This document shows positions 23,001 to 38,000 of a DNA stretch of 64,000 nt, piece after piece. Below the pieces are notes generated by a model, which ran no database searches, was not told where the DNA came from, and saw only the letters and a program-made list of their open reading frames with translations. Positions within the stretch are counted from its first letter, which is position 1; every line of letters starts with the position of its first letter. Source of the DNA: Micrasema longulum (taxonomy: Eukaryota; Arthropoda; Insecta; Trichoptera; Brachycentridae); NCBI GenBank assembly GCA_022494885.1, contig JAGVSM010003619.1, forward strand, positions 310,001 through 374,000, read 5' to 3'. Position numbers and translations under genes: made by a program.

Positions 23001-26000
23001 TCAGGTAAAACAGCAACAGTTGAGCTGGAACAAAAACAAATAACCAGTTTAATAAAATGAGATGTTCATTACGAGTTGTCAAAAATATTATCAATTAAGA
23101 AACCAACAGGTTTAAAGAACCGGCCTCTGTAGGTATGTGTTCAAATCGGCCAATCTCCTCTTCACCCTCTGATTTGTTTAATAATCACAAATCAGCTTCA
23201 GTTCATTTTTATTCAACAGACCTAAACACAAATCTTCAGACCAAAGCTTTAAAGGTTTTTTATAAACATAAATAATTACCCCAACTTAAATCAAAATTCG
23301 TTTAAAAAATCCCTTAAACAATTAAAAAAAAAAAAAATTCACTAGAATTTTATAAATAAAGGCTTCATCGGAGGTCTTGTACACTTAACTCAATGTCGTT
23401 AAAAATTGTATTTTGGACAAAAACGAACTAAAGTGACAAAATGCTAACAAACGTTCTGAGTTAAAACTAACTGTAAAATTAAAAGGAAATAAATATTAGT
23501 AATTTAATTTTTGATATTTTTTATTTTGTTTATTAATCACATAATACAAACATTGACATATAATACATAGACACGTACACTATATAGCAAAACATTAGTT
23601 ACTAAGTTTTACCATAGTTACCATAGTTACTAAGTTTGTTTACTTTCCAGGGCTGCATTTAACTATCATGCATACCTATGCTACCAACAATTGGAGGATG
23701 CTCATTTTTGATACATAAAACATTTGTATTTTAACGTTAGCAATCAACATTCGTTTTTTATTGAAACCAATCAGGTTCTTTCCTTAAATTCCTTATAATT
23801 TCGACCCATTTATTTCTTTATCTGGATTTTAAGGAATGCAAAAATAATATTAAATCAGGTTTATCGTATTTTAAAAACGTTTTCCCATCAGTGCATCTCT
23901 GTGACTAAGAAGAGCTTCGTAAATCAGGTTTATCGTTTGACGTTTTCAAAAAATAATATTTATATTTTAACACTTAATGTTTTAAGCTTTGTTAATAACT
24001 CATGAACAAATATTTGCCAATAAAAAGTTACACAATCCTTTTTACAATGTTTATCCGAAAGGCTTTTACACGCTTTCATGACACAAGTAGGCACTATGGT
24101 TTCGATTCTAAACGGGTCGAAGAACGACTAAAAACGCGTTGGGACAGAGGGTTTGGGCATGAGTTACGTATCATCATTTTTGAGAGCTCAGGGCATGTCC
24201 ATGTGTGTGAATGAAGACAAAGTATTTTACAAACAAATTAATTATATTCCCAGGAGTTAATACAACTCAACTCGGGAATGAAATAATATCGTTATTTTTT
24301 TTAAAGCACATATTAAGAGCAACAAAGAAACAAAGTAAACTTAACATTTCTTGTTGCACATCATGTGACTCAGAGCACATTCGGAGAAAATCATCAAAAT
24401 GCGACTTTTTGGCATAAAGTAATTAATATTTTAAATCAATATATTACTTTATTGAAAAACACTGTATTTTTCCTACTTCATCCATGCACAGAAGTGTTAT
24501 TTTCGGTTCAGTTTTTTTTTCAAATCGTTTTTGTCGACTTTCTCAGAATGTGCTCCGAGTTAAATGGCCCATATTTGATGTGCAACGACGATTTGACTGT
24601 TTTAGGACGGGGTTCCTAATTAGGCAAAGTTTTTTTTTTTATCTAATAAACACTGTATTGAGAATTAAAAAAGGAATTAGGTATTCTCCAAAATGATTGT
24701 TTAATATTAGACTATCTAGACCTCAGATTAAGTATAATTTCAGAAAAATAAACATCGGTACATAACCCGATTCTCTATGTCTGCGGTTCCTAAAAAGTGT
24801 TCCGCGGAACTCTGGGGTTCCGTGGGTTCCGGGGTCAAGGTTCGTATTTACATCAAATGCGCGCAGTAAAAGGTTTCATTAAAAATATAGTATTTCTGTT
24901 CAAGTCGAATATTACAAAATACGAACAATTAAATGTCTTAAAAATATCATGTTTTGTCGAACGCAACCCCCTCCAAATGTGCTATCTACTCGCAATACTG
25001 TTTTTCGTATTTCCTTATTTAATTGCCTCCCGATACATGTCCAGAAAAACTATGAAATACTGTTGTGAAAACTTAAATACATAGTTTATGTTACGCTATC
25101 GGGAGTTGAACTTGAGAATTGTGAAATATGCTAACCATTTTAATCACGAGGCAAACCAACAATTTGTCAACATCCAAAATAGCCATGCGTTTATTTATTT
25201 ATATATATCAATGACATGAATTATTTGGTGAGGTGTCCAAAATAAAACACTTTTATTGGATTTACTTCTACTTTTATTTTTTCAAATATATGTAACGCGT
25301 TTTGTCTTGTTAGGACATAATCAAACTGACTTGCCAAATTTCACTATGGAATTCTACCAATTATCTGCATTTACAATAAATGACATAAATTTTATTGTAC
25401 TTTTTAAAATAATTTATTTTATTTTATTCATATTGAGACACATACTAAAAAAAATAATCGTATCGTTAACTCTATGAGGCTAAGAGTCCTGTGTTGAGTT
25501 AGAATACAACAAAATAAAAAGCATGCATATTATTAAAGAATACTACAAATAAAAAATATGACATAAACATAAATTTCAATAAACATCTGAATAACACGTT
25601 TAAAAGTACCATATATAAATTTATGCAAATAATAAATAAAATGTCTTTAAAACATTTAAGTTTGTAAGTGAAAATTCTTGATGGAAGTTCATTGTAATTT
25701 ATTATATAAATAAAAGACGAGTGATACTTTAATCCACAAATTTGTAATATCCAGTGATCTTTAAAATAAAAATAACTTTTTTTAATTTACTTTCATATAA
25801 CTTTGAATTATCTATCCTTACCTCTGTTTTGTATAAATACATTGAACTCCTTAATAAAGATACCAGTCTCGTAGATGTCGCGAAAGAAATGAAACCGGTC
25901 ACTGGATATTCCAAATTTGTGGATTAAAGTATAAATCGTCTTTTATTTTTATAATAAAAAAATGTTTTTAAATAATTTCTACTGATAGGGTAAAGGAAGA

Positions 26001-29000
26001 AGAGTGCGCACTGTCAAAGAGATGCAAAAGGTGTGCACATCAAGATTGAATCGAAATATGTTTCCAAAATTAACAACACTGTAATTTTAATCGGTTATCT
26101 ATAGCCTGAACAATCGATCGGAGTACTATTTACTTCGCTAGTTGAATTAATTTATTATAAAAACCAATTGATATTTTTTGTTGACTTTGATCTAAAAATT
26201 CACGAAAACAAATAATCTGTTATAAGACTAGGACTACTATAGCAAGTGTGATTATTATTTTACTTTGTTTTTGAACTTTTAAAAGTTAGTTTGTTTTTGT
26301 CACTGGATCATTTTATCAATAATTTTGGTTATGTAGGGAAATTGATGCCAAAGCTACGCACCCAAAGAGTACCTACGCATGCCAACTCTATATGAGATGT
26401 ATGTAAAAAGACACAAAAAAGGAAGAACTGAAAATGAAGAAAGGAAGTGCAGAAAAATTACAAGCAAAATCAAAGAAAGCAAAAATCGATAGGAAACCAA
26501 TGATGAGTTCAGATGATCAAATGAGCCAACAAGTCCGCCGTTGCCCTCTTCGCAAAAAGGTATACGTTGAGCCACCGTAAGTGGATTGGATCCAACTGAA
26601 GATGTACAGCATATGGTGGCACGATGAATGTTTGGAATATTTTGCTTTGGGAGCTTTTAATAGTGATTTGTGTAAAAAAAATAATATTGTATTATATGCG
26701 TACCTTGTACGAATAAATGGTTGTGCGTGCTCTTCCTTAGTGTATTAGGAAAGAGTACGCAAAAAGGCTATTTTAATTGTTTTTTTATACTTTTTGTATT
26801 TTTCACTTATTAAAAATATGTTGTTTTGTTTCCGAAAATGTAGTATTTTCATATGATTATAATTGTTGGTAGGATTTTTAATTACAAAATTTATTAAAAT
26901 CAAAAGTTTGTTACGTGCACACTCTTTGATTGCTTTACTCTAACATCCAGACAAAATTTATTTTTCTATACATACTAAGTTTAAAAAATATTTTTTTCAT
27001 TGATATTATCATGGAATAAAGAGGTCATCGTAATTTATTACAACAGATGATCTCTTTATTAAAATAAACTCTCGAGTAGAAAGAATAATTTATTATTTTT
27101 ATGATGACCGTTAAACAATTACTATAAACAATTCATAATTATTTGCTGTTTTTATAGGGGAGTTGGTTATTTTTTTCCTTGTTTATTAAATTGTGTAATA
27201 TCATACAGGTCTTTAATTTATAATATAAGGTCATTAGGTGTATCGTCTTCGCCATATTGGTTATTATTATTATGATACAATGAAGTAGGTGAGTAAATTT
27301 AATAGATTGCAAGGAAAAATTATCTTTTCTATCCGGTTAGGTATATTACGTATTTATTGAGAGTTTCTGCCTATATGTTTTCAAATAGTTTCTAAAATAC
27401 ATTTAGATTTCTTCAAAAGATAAGCATTTTGATTAATTTTATTGATAAAAATAAGTCATTGTCGTATGTAAACAACGACGATTTTTTTATATTTTAATAA
27501 GTTAGGATTTGGAATAAGTGGCACTATTTTTTAAAAAATAATTATAAAAACACTTGACTTTAAGCCAGTAGGTTCATATGATGGTAATGTGAATAAAGAA
27601 AAAAAACTAAGATTTATTTTATTAATTATTTTATATGAATATTTTTTTACATTTTAAAATTAATTTTTTTTAAAGAAATATTTGCGTTCTTATGATTTAC
27701 CCAAATATTTTATTTTGAGGGCCATTTTCAACGAGTCGTAAAAAACTCACTATTAGAAAATGGAATCTAGTTGGGGTAGAGTGGGATTTGAACCACGGAC
27801 CTTCGGTCCGTGAGTCCGAGACACTAGCCACGGGACCACAACCCGATTATTATTTTATATTAGTATTAACCTGTTGTATTGTTCATTAAAAAACTTTTTA
27901 TTATACTTGTACCTGTAGTAACAAAAAAACAGGCAGGTAAAAAATACCTTAAAAAAACGAAAGTATCGACAGAAAAAATATTCATTCGATTGTTAGCCTC
28001 GTTCTTCATGTGAATCGAAGCGTATTGACGCAACGCTTTTGATGGTGCAACCGAAATGATTTTAAAAGCTTCATTTAGCACTCTGCCTGCTGTGTTTACA
28101 GTAGTGATACCATGTGCCGTGATGATTTTCGGTGAGGTTTTTCCCAGGAAATTAAAGGACTCGGCAAACTGGTTAAGGAAAAAACCGCCGTAGACTGCGT
28201 GTCGTCAGATTTTAGCGGTAATATCCCACCCGAACTAGATAAACTAGATTATTCTGATTCTACGAAGGTGGAGAGGGAATTTGGTTAGGTTTGGTAGGTA
28301 AATTAACAACACATACCTAATTAATTCGAAGGGAAAGAAATCACCCAAACCTAAAATGTACGTTACAACAAGTTTGCCGCTAAATGTAAGAAGTGCATTA
28401 TAAAATTTTATAAAATCATAAAATTTTCACCAGTTTTAATTATATACATTCAAACAAACCATAAATTCATACAATTGTGATTACTTTGTACTTAAATTAT
28501 TTTAATTTAAACTCTTTTATTTCCATAATTATATAAAATCATAATTTAAAACCCCTGCTCGCACTTGTATATAACATAGAAATTTGTTTAGTCTCCCACC
28601 AGTCTGACGATGTCGGTCACGACGAAACTCGGTCTAATAAAACTATATACGTATTTTTATTATTATAATTTAGAAATTAATGTTAGACAGTATAGTTGAT
28701 TGAAAAATTATGCATTTTTCTTGTAATTTAGGGAGAATTTATTGGTTACAAAATTTGTATTTCATTTTTTATTTTATTTATTATATACGGCCTAAGCCAG
28801 TTACAACAGTTATATGAAGAAACATAAATACAAGAAACTGAATAAGAAGAACATAAAACTATGTAGCACAAAGACAAGCAAGGGCAATACAATAATGATT
28901 TCGAGCTAAACCATGCCTATCCAACTTCATCCCACACTGTTTGACTCGCGAAGAGATCTACGAAAAGCCGGAAGATCTATCCCAAAGAATTCCAAGTCGT

Positions 29001-32000
29001 GTGATGAATTGACTAATCTACGCATTCTGGACATTGGGGCATAAAAACAAAAGTTGCTCTTAGAAGATTTGTAAATGTAGATATACATATTTTAAAATGG
29101 TAATTAGGTAAACAGTACCGGGATGACTTTGAATTTAATTTCAACTTATAGAACACAAGACTCAAGATAGGTTTTTTGGTATGACTAGTTGAGAAAATCT
29201 GCGTATAAGTTTTGAAGTCAGGAGGTTTAAGTTTTAATGCTACAAAATTAAATTCCAAAAATCAAATTACGACTGTCATTGTAACCGTTCTTATATAAGT
29301 ATGCATTATTCAACTCAGTAACTAACCACCCGTTATCTAAAAATGCTGCATAATATTATTCAGTAATAAAAATCGTTGCCAATGTCCGCAGTAAGCGAAA
29401 AAAACGTTAAAATAAGTTTAATTTAAAAAAAAATGTACTGTATAAACATAATTATCTATATTATATTTTTCCATTAAAATGACTAAATATTTGTTGCAAA
29501 TTATAGGAATATATGAACTATAATTTGCAAAAAAGACTGTTCTTTTTTAGGAAATTTTTTATTTATATAATTTAAAACTTCAAGTAAAAAGAATAAGTAC
29601 CTTGGCGGACTTATTGCTAAAAGCAATATCTTCCAGCCAATCAAAATAATTCTAGAGCCATCGTGATTTGATGCTAATTTTTTTTATGATTATTTAAAAT
29701 CGAGGTCTTATTCATACAAAACACATACCTACGTATTATGAGAAGATTTATTGAAAATATAAGATTTGTTGTGTCAAGGTAAACGATATGCTTGAATAAT
29801 TATAATATATTGAATATTTAATAAGAATTCATTTCAGTGGAAGGCTAAAAGGGAATATTATAATGATATTGCTATTGGTCTAGAATCTTAAAATATGACA
29901 GAATAAACAAAATTATATTTAATAAATTTGATAAACCCTTGCGGATTTAACAAAACATTTTTACTTTTAAAATCCACATTCTACTGTTAATGATAATATT
30001 TTTTAAATCTTTTGTAAAGGTTGTCTAAGAGTCTTTTGTTTTGTTTTGTCTGGTAGTTTATTGTAAATTTTCAGTTCCTGGTTTATTATTCTCGACTGTC
30101 CTTGTCTCGTTTTAGAAGGTTGAATATGATAATTTTCTGATATTCTCGTATGTGTCCACGTTTACTACATTTTTTTCAAGTTTTAGTTCTTCGTCTACAA
30201 TTACATCGGTGGTTAATTTATGAATAAATTTTAAGGATTCTAGTTTAAAGAGTTCAGTTACATTTAATTGCTAAGTTTGTTTATAGAGTTTTTCAGTAAC
30301 TGTTAGATGGAGGAGGTCATATACTAACTTTAATATTTTATTTTGCTGTCTTTGTAGTCTGTTTATATAATTTCGATTTCCTGTTCCCCATAGTAGTTGC
30401 ACATAACATACTTTAGTTTTTACATAGGCTTCACACATTATAATGTTTTCCGTTTTTGGAACAAAGTTTTTGATTTAAAAAAAAGACTCGGTTATGTCGC
30501 CACTTTGCTAATTAAATTGTTGATATGAATTGTCCATATCAATTGTCTGACTATTGTTAGTCCTAAGTTCAATGTTCAATTTCAGTTAGTCGTTCGTCAA
30601 TTATGTAAGCATCTACTTTATTTAATTTTTTTCTAAATTCAAAATGGACATTATTTCATTTTTTTTCATTGTTGCATTTGTTTGTCCATTTAGTCAACAT
30701 AGTAATGTCTTTATTTATGTCATTGTTTGTAAAAACGTCTGTTTGATTTTTATATAATAGTCCAACGTCGTCGGCATACATAATAATTTTTCCTTCGAAA
30801 TTGTACAGTGATAAGTCATTAATATATAAAATATATAATAGTGGACCCAAAATAGATCCTTGTGGTATTCCAAAATTTACTGCTTGTATTTAACTTTTTT
30901 TTTCATTTACAAAGGTATACTGCTTCCGATTTGTTAAGTATGATTTTAGTAGTTTACTTTCTTGAGGTTTTACTCCAATATCATTTAATTTTTCCATCAT
31001 GGTCTCAACATGTACCGTATCAAAAGCTTTTTTAAAATCTAAATTTTCCGCTTTTAACTAAAATTGAAACAGATAATAAAGAATTCATTTTCACGTACAG
31101 GCAACCCCCCTTATTGATCGCGACCCCGGTGTCGGTGAGTGAGGATTCGATAAAATGCGATATTTTTCTCAAAGTAGGGACTATAGAAAATAAACTAAAA
31201 ATAATCGAAATGACAGAAAACGGTGGAAATTTTTCAGTACGGATTTAAAATTGCTCGAGTCTACTACGTGATCAATTGTGAAACAAAAAGACAAAATTAA
31301 AAATCTTCGGGATGAAAATTGAGGAGAAGTTTTTAAAGCAAGCGAAGGTTCGTTTGATCGGTTTAAAAACCATCAAACTTAGATTGCCTCAAAATGATTG
31401 ACGAATCGGCTAGTGCAGACAGAATCAGCTGAAAAATATCCGATGGAGTTCCCCGGAGATCGCAAAAATTTTGCTTATCGCGGCCGTGTCCAGAACGTAT
31501 CCTTCGCGATCGACGGGGGGTTACCTGTACTTAGCTTATACTTGTATATTACTTTTCATATTTACTCAACTGAAAAAGGCAAATTTGTAATTTAAGAGAT
31601 GAATTATTATTATTTTATTTAATTTTTGCTTTTATGGCATTCTTTCAAATGATCTTATACTAAAATCAAATTAAAGGAAATCAAGTACTACCAATGATTT
31701 AGTGAGTGGTTGTTTGAGATAATAAGATTAAGATTTTAAGAATACATTTACAAGGAAAATAATAACAAAATATATCATTTACAGTATTAACAACATGGGC
31801 ATTCTTTCAGTTAATACGATTCGAGATCTAGGAATAACTCTTGACTCACGCTTTACATTTTCCACTCATTTTGATAATATCAAAGAAAAAGCCCTAAAGA
31901 TGTTAGGATTTATATTCAGAATATGTAAACCGTTTAAATCTGTATCATCAATAGTTTGTTTATATAATTCATTAGTTCGTAGTTATTTGGAATTTGCATC

Positions 32001-35000
32001 TGTAGTCTGGTCACCACATTACATAACTCACTAATTTAATTGAATCTGTGCAAAAAAAAATTCATATCCTAACATTTAAATGTAACCTGGGCAGTACCCT
32101 TCAGTCTTATGATCAGCGCCTAGAACAATTTGGTCTAGATAAATTGGAATTAGGAGACAGATTTTAGATTTGATATATCTTTATAAAATAATTAATAGTT
32201 ATTTCGATTCTACATTTTGTTTAGAGAATGTACCCCTGAATGTCCCCAGTCGTCTATTGAGATCGTACACAACATTTTATCTTTCAACCTTCAATAATAA
32301 TATGGCGCACTTTAATGCATTATCATGTATGTTAAGATTATATAATAACGTAGAAAGTAATGCTGATATTGATATCTTTAACGATACATTAAATAATTAT
32401 AGGAAAACTGTAACGCAATTTATAAAATCAAATAGTCATGTATGTTAGTTAGGTAAAATAATTTGTAATAACCTGTTATATTAATTACTGACATGAATGT
32501 TTCCCAACCTGAAGGGCCACTGAATTTAGTTTGGTGTACCTGCACTATGTGCATTACCACCATTACAAAACTGAAGTTAAATATTTCAAACTGAATTTAT
32601 TTCAAAACTTATCACTTTCATAGGGAAAAAGACTAGAATTAAAAAACCCTATTCGAGGCTTATACGTTGGCTAGGGGGCGCCTATTTACGTTGGCCGCTC
32701 GGGAGAATACTTGACAAGAGTGGGGGGCCGGCACCATTCCCATACCTAAGTTAACCGTAGGGTCAGATTTTGTAATCTTGTATAAATATGTGCACATGTG
32801 AGAAATAAAGACATCGATCGAAAACAGTAAACACTCTTTTAACTCTACTCTGCCCGATTACTTCGCCACTTCGTCTTCAGATCTTCACTGCATCTTTCCT
32901 GGACTCAGCCGAATCCAGAAGCGGATTTACAACCTGCTAGCCGCCACTGTCAGCCGACAGTATTTGGAATAAATATTCATACCTACGGGCTACTGATACC
33001 TATCGCAGCTCGCAGTAGAATACCAGCGCATTGCCGAGATTTTTAAAGTCTCACAATTCTTTATACGAGGCGGAAACGCGTCTCGTACAAATAAAATAAA
33101 ATAAAACATTTTTGATGAATTTTGTACTTCAGATAAGCCTCAATATTAATGAAATATTACAGGTTAATGGGGTGGTTGTTCTAATGGTAGAATATGATGT
33201 TGATGGTCAATATTTTGATAGTATACAATGGAATGAATGGAAAAATTATATTACGATGTAAAATACGCAGAACGTAAAAATCAACAAAGGTCAAGGAGTA
33301 TTAACATCTCCCTACACTCTTTTATTGCAGGAATATATTATTGATAAGTACAAAAATATGGAATAATTACAGCGATAAACTTAAGCGCCTAATATTTTTC
33401 AAACAATATACAGCTCTCAAAACATTTCAAATGAAATTTGCTATTAATGTATTAAATAACGATTCGTTTTACTAATAAAACTAATTGACTTTCGAGGTGA
33501 GTTCACGTAATGTATTTATAAGTAGTTAAAAACAAGTGTTACATGATAATTCATAATCTGAGCGAACCTTTTAAATTTAACGAGCCATTACAGAGCAAAT
33601 CACAATAATTAAGCATTAATAATACGTATTACCATCTTGGTTCTTCACGTAACGTTAAATCTGCATTTTAGACACTCAAACATAAAATATGAAAACAGTA
33701 TTTAAGATCATTGTAAGTGAATACTAAAGTACCAAATTATTTACTAATGTCCTCATGTATTGTGTATTGTTTCAATTTTTAAAATTAAAAATACTTTAAA
33801 TTTTTTTTACAAGCACTGACTTTTCAAGCTTTATTTAATTTTTTTTATTTGCATTTTTTTTTGTCCTACAGAGCGCAAAACGTCTCGTTTTCTGGTAATT
33901 TAAAATATGCATAAATAAAATTTATCAGACGTCGCACAAAAAATATTAATACCGATATCGTAATTTTTAAATTATTTAAAAACAAAAATAATGAAAAACA
34001 CGATAATACCCTATTCGACGCATAAAAACTTACTCTGCAAAGAAGAAAAGAATTCAATTCGCTATAATGTTGAAACCGTGAATTTTTCCGTCAGATCTAT
34101 AATAAATTCCGAGATATGGGGCTGAAAGGGAGGGATAACTGATGAATAATATGAAAACGGCATTACAATTTTTTTTTTTGTAATGGGGTACCTGATAATT
34201 GAAGTAACTCAAGTAGGGCAATCTATTTTGTAACTTTTTCTAGATAAAATTACTTTAAAGAAGATGGAAAAACAAAAAAAAATTCTAATGGCACCAAAAA
34301 TCCACAAATTTACTTAGAAACAAGAAAAGAATAGATGCTTACAATTTAAAATAAATACAACTGAGACACAATATAATATTCCACATATGATTTAACAAAA
34401 TGGCGTCACTGTTTGGTTTATTATATAAAATCAAAATTTGTGTTTTAGAAACTAAAATGTATCATGCCTAAAGCACGTAAAGTTTTCATGCCATTCTTCG
34501 TGCAATCAAAATGACTTGATCAGACTGTAATCTAAAACAAAAAGAACATTGTTTTAGCTACTCTAAGTACAAAACAAGTTTAATAATATGCTCAGTGGCG
34601 AATTGGTATTGATTAGTAGCAAAACATTTTTTTTTTCTAGTGCGACACATCCTTGCTTGAATTTCCATAAAAAAATTGCATTTAAAAACACAGTTTTGAC
34701 GGTAGTCTTAACAAAAGGGAAATTTTGGCTAGAGGTCGGAAGTATTACAAGTATTAAGATGTAACAATATACAGATGGTAGGTATTAGAAATACCTACAT
34801 TTACAAACTGTGTCTATTGACAACAGTCGGCTACTTTAGGCTGGTCTACAATTTAATAATAAGTAAAAAGTTTTGTGCAAATCGCGCTTTTTTTTGTTGA
34901 TAAAATCTCCTTATTGTTCAGCCTTGTATCTAGGCAAACTCAGACAGTTTTATAACAAATTGAATTTTCTCAGAGTTACACACAATATATTTTTTTTAAA

Positions 35001-38000
35001 TGACAGCATTAGAGGAGGTCGTTCTAGGTTACAAACACTATTATAATATATAAAGATAGCCTCTGAGTTGAGTACGCCCCCGGCTCAAAAATATCCACCA
35101 GAGTGCTCTAAAAGGCCACCCTAAATCCAATATACCAGTTTTTTGGTAATGGCCTTGGATAATGCTCAAGGACTGGTTTCAATCTTATTTCTGCCCGTTA
35201 GTAAACAAATGTTGTGAGGATATTGCAACGGAACCTCGTGATCTTTTTGTGCAGGGCAATGCGTCGGGATTTCCTCTAAATCTTGAGACCTTTTCGACTG
35301 ATATTCCAGTTAGGTTAGGTAAAGTTAGGTTAGGGTAGTCTTAAGGATCAAAGCCCAATTCGAAGCTTATTATCTAAGAAGAACAATGTATCAACCTGTA
35401 AAAGACACAGATAGCGTGCGTTTTCATTGTTTAAAATGTTTTTTGTTCGCATATAGGTAATCTCCGTTAAGTACGAAATTCGTTAGTACAATTTCGTCAT
35501 GATCTTGTCAAGTTTAAAAACATCATAACAATTTAGATCCATAAGGTACCTAACACAGAAATATCTGTAAATTTCGACTACCTTTGGGTGGATCTTAACC
35601 TGGTTTGCACTGTCTCACAACGTTAGACAAAGACAAAGCTACTGGTATTATTATTCTCTTTGAAAAGTAAAAAAATGCACGTCACCGCCAGTTTTTAACA
35701 AAAATAACTGTATTTTAATGTCAATTTTACCAAAAAAATGTTAACTACCGTAAAATACAAGGGTAGTTTTACCGCTTTGTATATTTAGGTATGTCAACTA
35801 TATACATGAATATACATCAACTCCAATAAATCTAGACAGTCAATCAAAGAAATAACAGGTTTGTAAGAATAGGGAAATATCACATTCTACGAAGACTTTA
35901 TTTAGATAAATTAGTTGTCAAGTGGAGAAATGTTTTCATACATAACATTAAAAAAATATATGTAAAAAAGATGTTACCTCAAGATTCGTGACGATGTTCT
36001 ATTTTAATTTAAATTATCATAAACAAAGTTCAAAATTTACCTGAATCGTGACGTATTAGAGGCGTGGCAATGTAATAGCCCGTTTTTGGGGGAATTCTAA
36101 ATTACTAATTTAAAAAAATATTTTATGCCACTAATAAGTAAAAAAAATAAGTTTTTTTTACTTGATAGTATTTCATAGACCCTTATTGATTTCAAACTGT
36201 AAAAAAATGATATTTCCCTATTCTTCTATCGTTTCAAAAGGTTTGTCAAATTGTTCATTCAACTCTATACCTTTAAATTTCATATGTTTTAATTTTAGAT
36301 GTTTCTTTTGGACAAGCTCTAGTAAACCAGAATGAAGCTACACTATTATAATTGGACGATTTAAAGGATTTCTTACCAGCGGTGATATTCTGTACCATTC
36401 TTGCGGCCGTAGAAAACACGCGTATTTACGTACAAAATACGCGAGATAAAAGTGTTTTCTGCGGCTGCGGGAGCGGTTTAGTAATAAAGTGACTCGACTG
36501 GGAGGTGTATATTTCCAAATTTGCTAGTTACCCCATACACAACTAACTGGCTATCCCCAAATGTCCTTTGTTGGCTTTTTCCTAATGAAAGGCATTCACG
36601 GACGGCGACTAGCCCATTATTATGATTACAACCTCCACCCGGCAGCGCTCGCGTCACGTCGCGTCAGTACCGATGCCGGTGGCGCCTGCCATAGGTACTA
36701 TTTGTTTAGTCAATCGAATGAAATAAAATTCCCTTTTCGTACCCAATGGTGCATAGGGCACTCATTGGTACACCAATCACAGTGTATATTGGTCATTTTT
36801 GTTACATCAAGGTAAGATGATCAGTTTTACGCCTCAGGTGCCAGTCCAGGGACTATGAAATATTTATATTTATTTATTCATTCGAAATTACATTCGTTTA
36901 CATATTCATGAACTTATTAAGGCTTTTTAGGCTGTGCCCGTGTTAAGCCATAATAATTAACAATTAAATATGCAAAGAAAAATTAATTCAATTATAATAA
37001 CATGTGATGCAATAGAATAACAATCCAGAAAAAAATTGCGTAAATAATAAAATTCCAGCTAAGATAACGTAAAAAAATAAATATATACAATTATTAAAAT
37101 ATAAATTATACAAAATGTACAACAAAAAAATTAAATAAATAAAAATATATCGTTAAATAAATCCAGATATGTAGATATGCTCCAAATACAAATTTAGATT
37201 CAAATTTCCATCAGTACACAATTATAGTGTGAAAACACTTTTAAATAAATACGAGTATTTCATATCAACCATCTCGGGAATTGAACCCGAGACCTCCTGC
37301 ATGGTAGGCAAACGCGCTGACCATTACGAAGCCGCCAGATGTATATTACATATTACCTATTTATGTAAATAATAACTAGATGTTATAAACTGTTTAATAA
37401 TTAAAAAATACATATTATATCCAAACTTTTGTAGACAAGGACTGGATTCAACTCCCTGGGGAGTTGTTAACATTAACATATTACAACAGAGATAAATAAC
37501 ATTTTAGAATGATGAATTATAACTTCATTGCCTATTAAATAACCGTTTCATTGGATGCAAAACTATAATTTGCAACACCTGTAATTTTATAAAAATAAAA
37601 TCACACAGGATTGATAATTCCCCTGGGAGGCGAAATGGGAGTCACGAGAAGTAATAAAAAAATATGCAAGTAGAACAGAATCACGAGAAAAAATTTCGTT
37701 GAGTAAAATTCGTATGTTTTCACCTATATTTACTATACGTACCTACTCCAGAAATTAATAAAAAACAGTTTAAAAAATCTAGAAATGTTTGGTTGATTAA
37801 AAACAAATACAAGACAATAAATTGCGGACTGTTTTTATTGTTTTTTTTAATAAACATCAAGTATATTATTCTACGAGATATGCTTAAATTGTATATGGAA
37901 CCTGCATCGTCTTTCTGAATCAGGTCAGTGTAATATTACAATATTACGTTGGAATTTGATAAACAACTTGAATTTGAAGAATTTTTCTTCTACGTTGTTC

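Noticed and set aside
27866..28213. 116-codon minus-strand frame (AVYGGFFLNQFAESFNF...)
   Set aside because: Globular-looking composition but no recognised family and no convincing splice signals. Frames of this length are expected a few times by chance in 64 kb.
36561..36815. 84-codon plus-strand frame
   Set aside because: Runs into the SINE copy at 36730 and has no recognisable domain.
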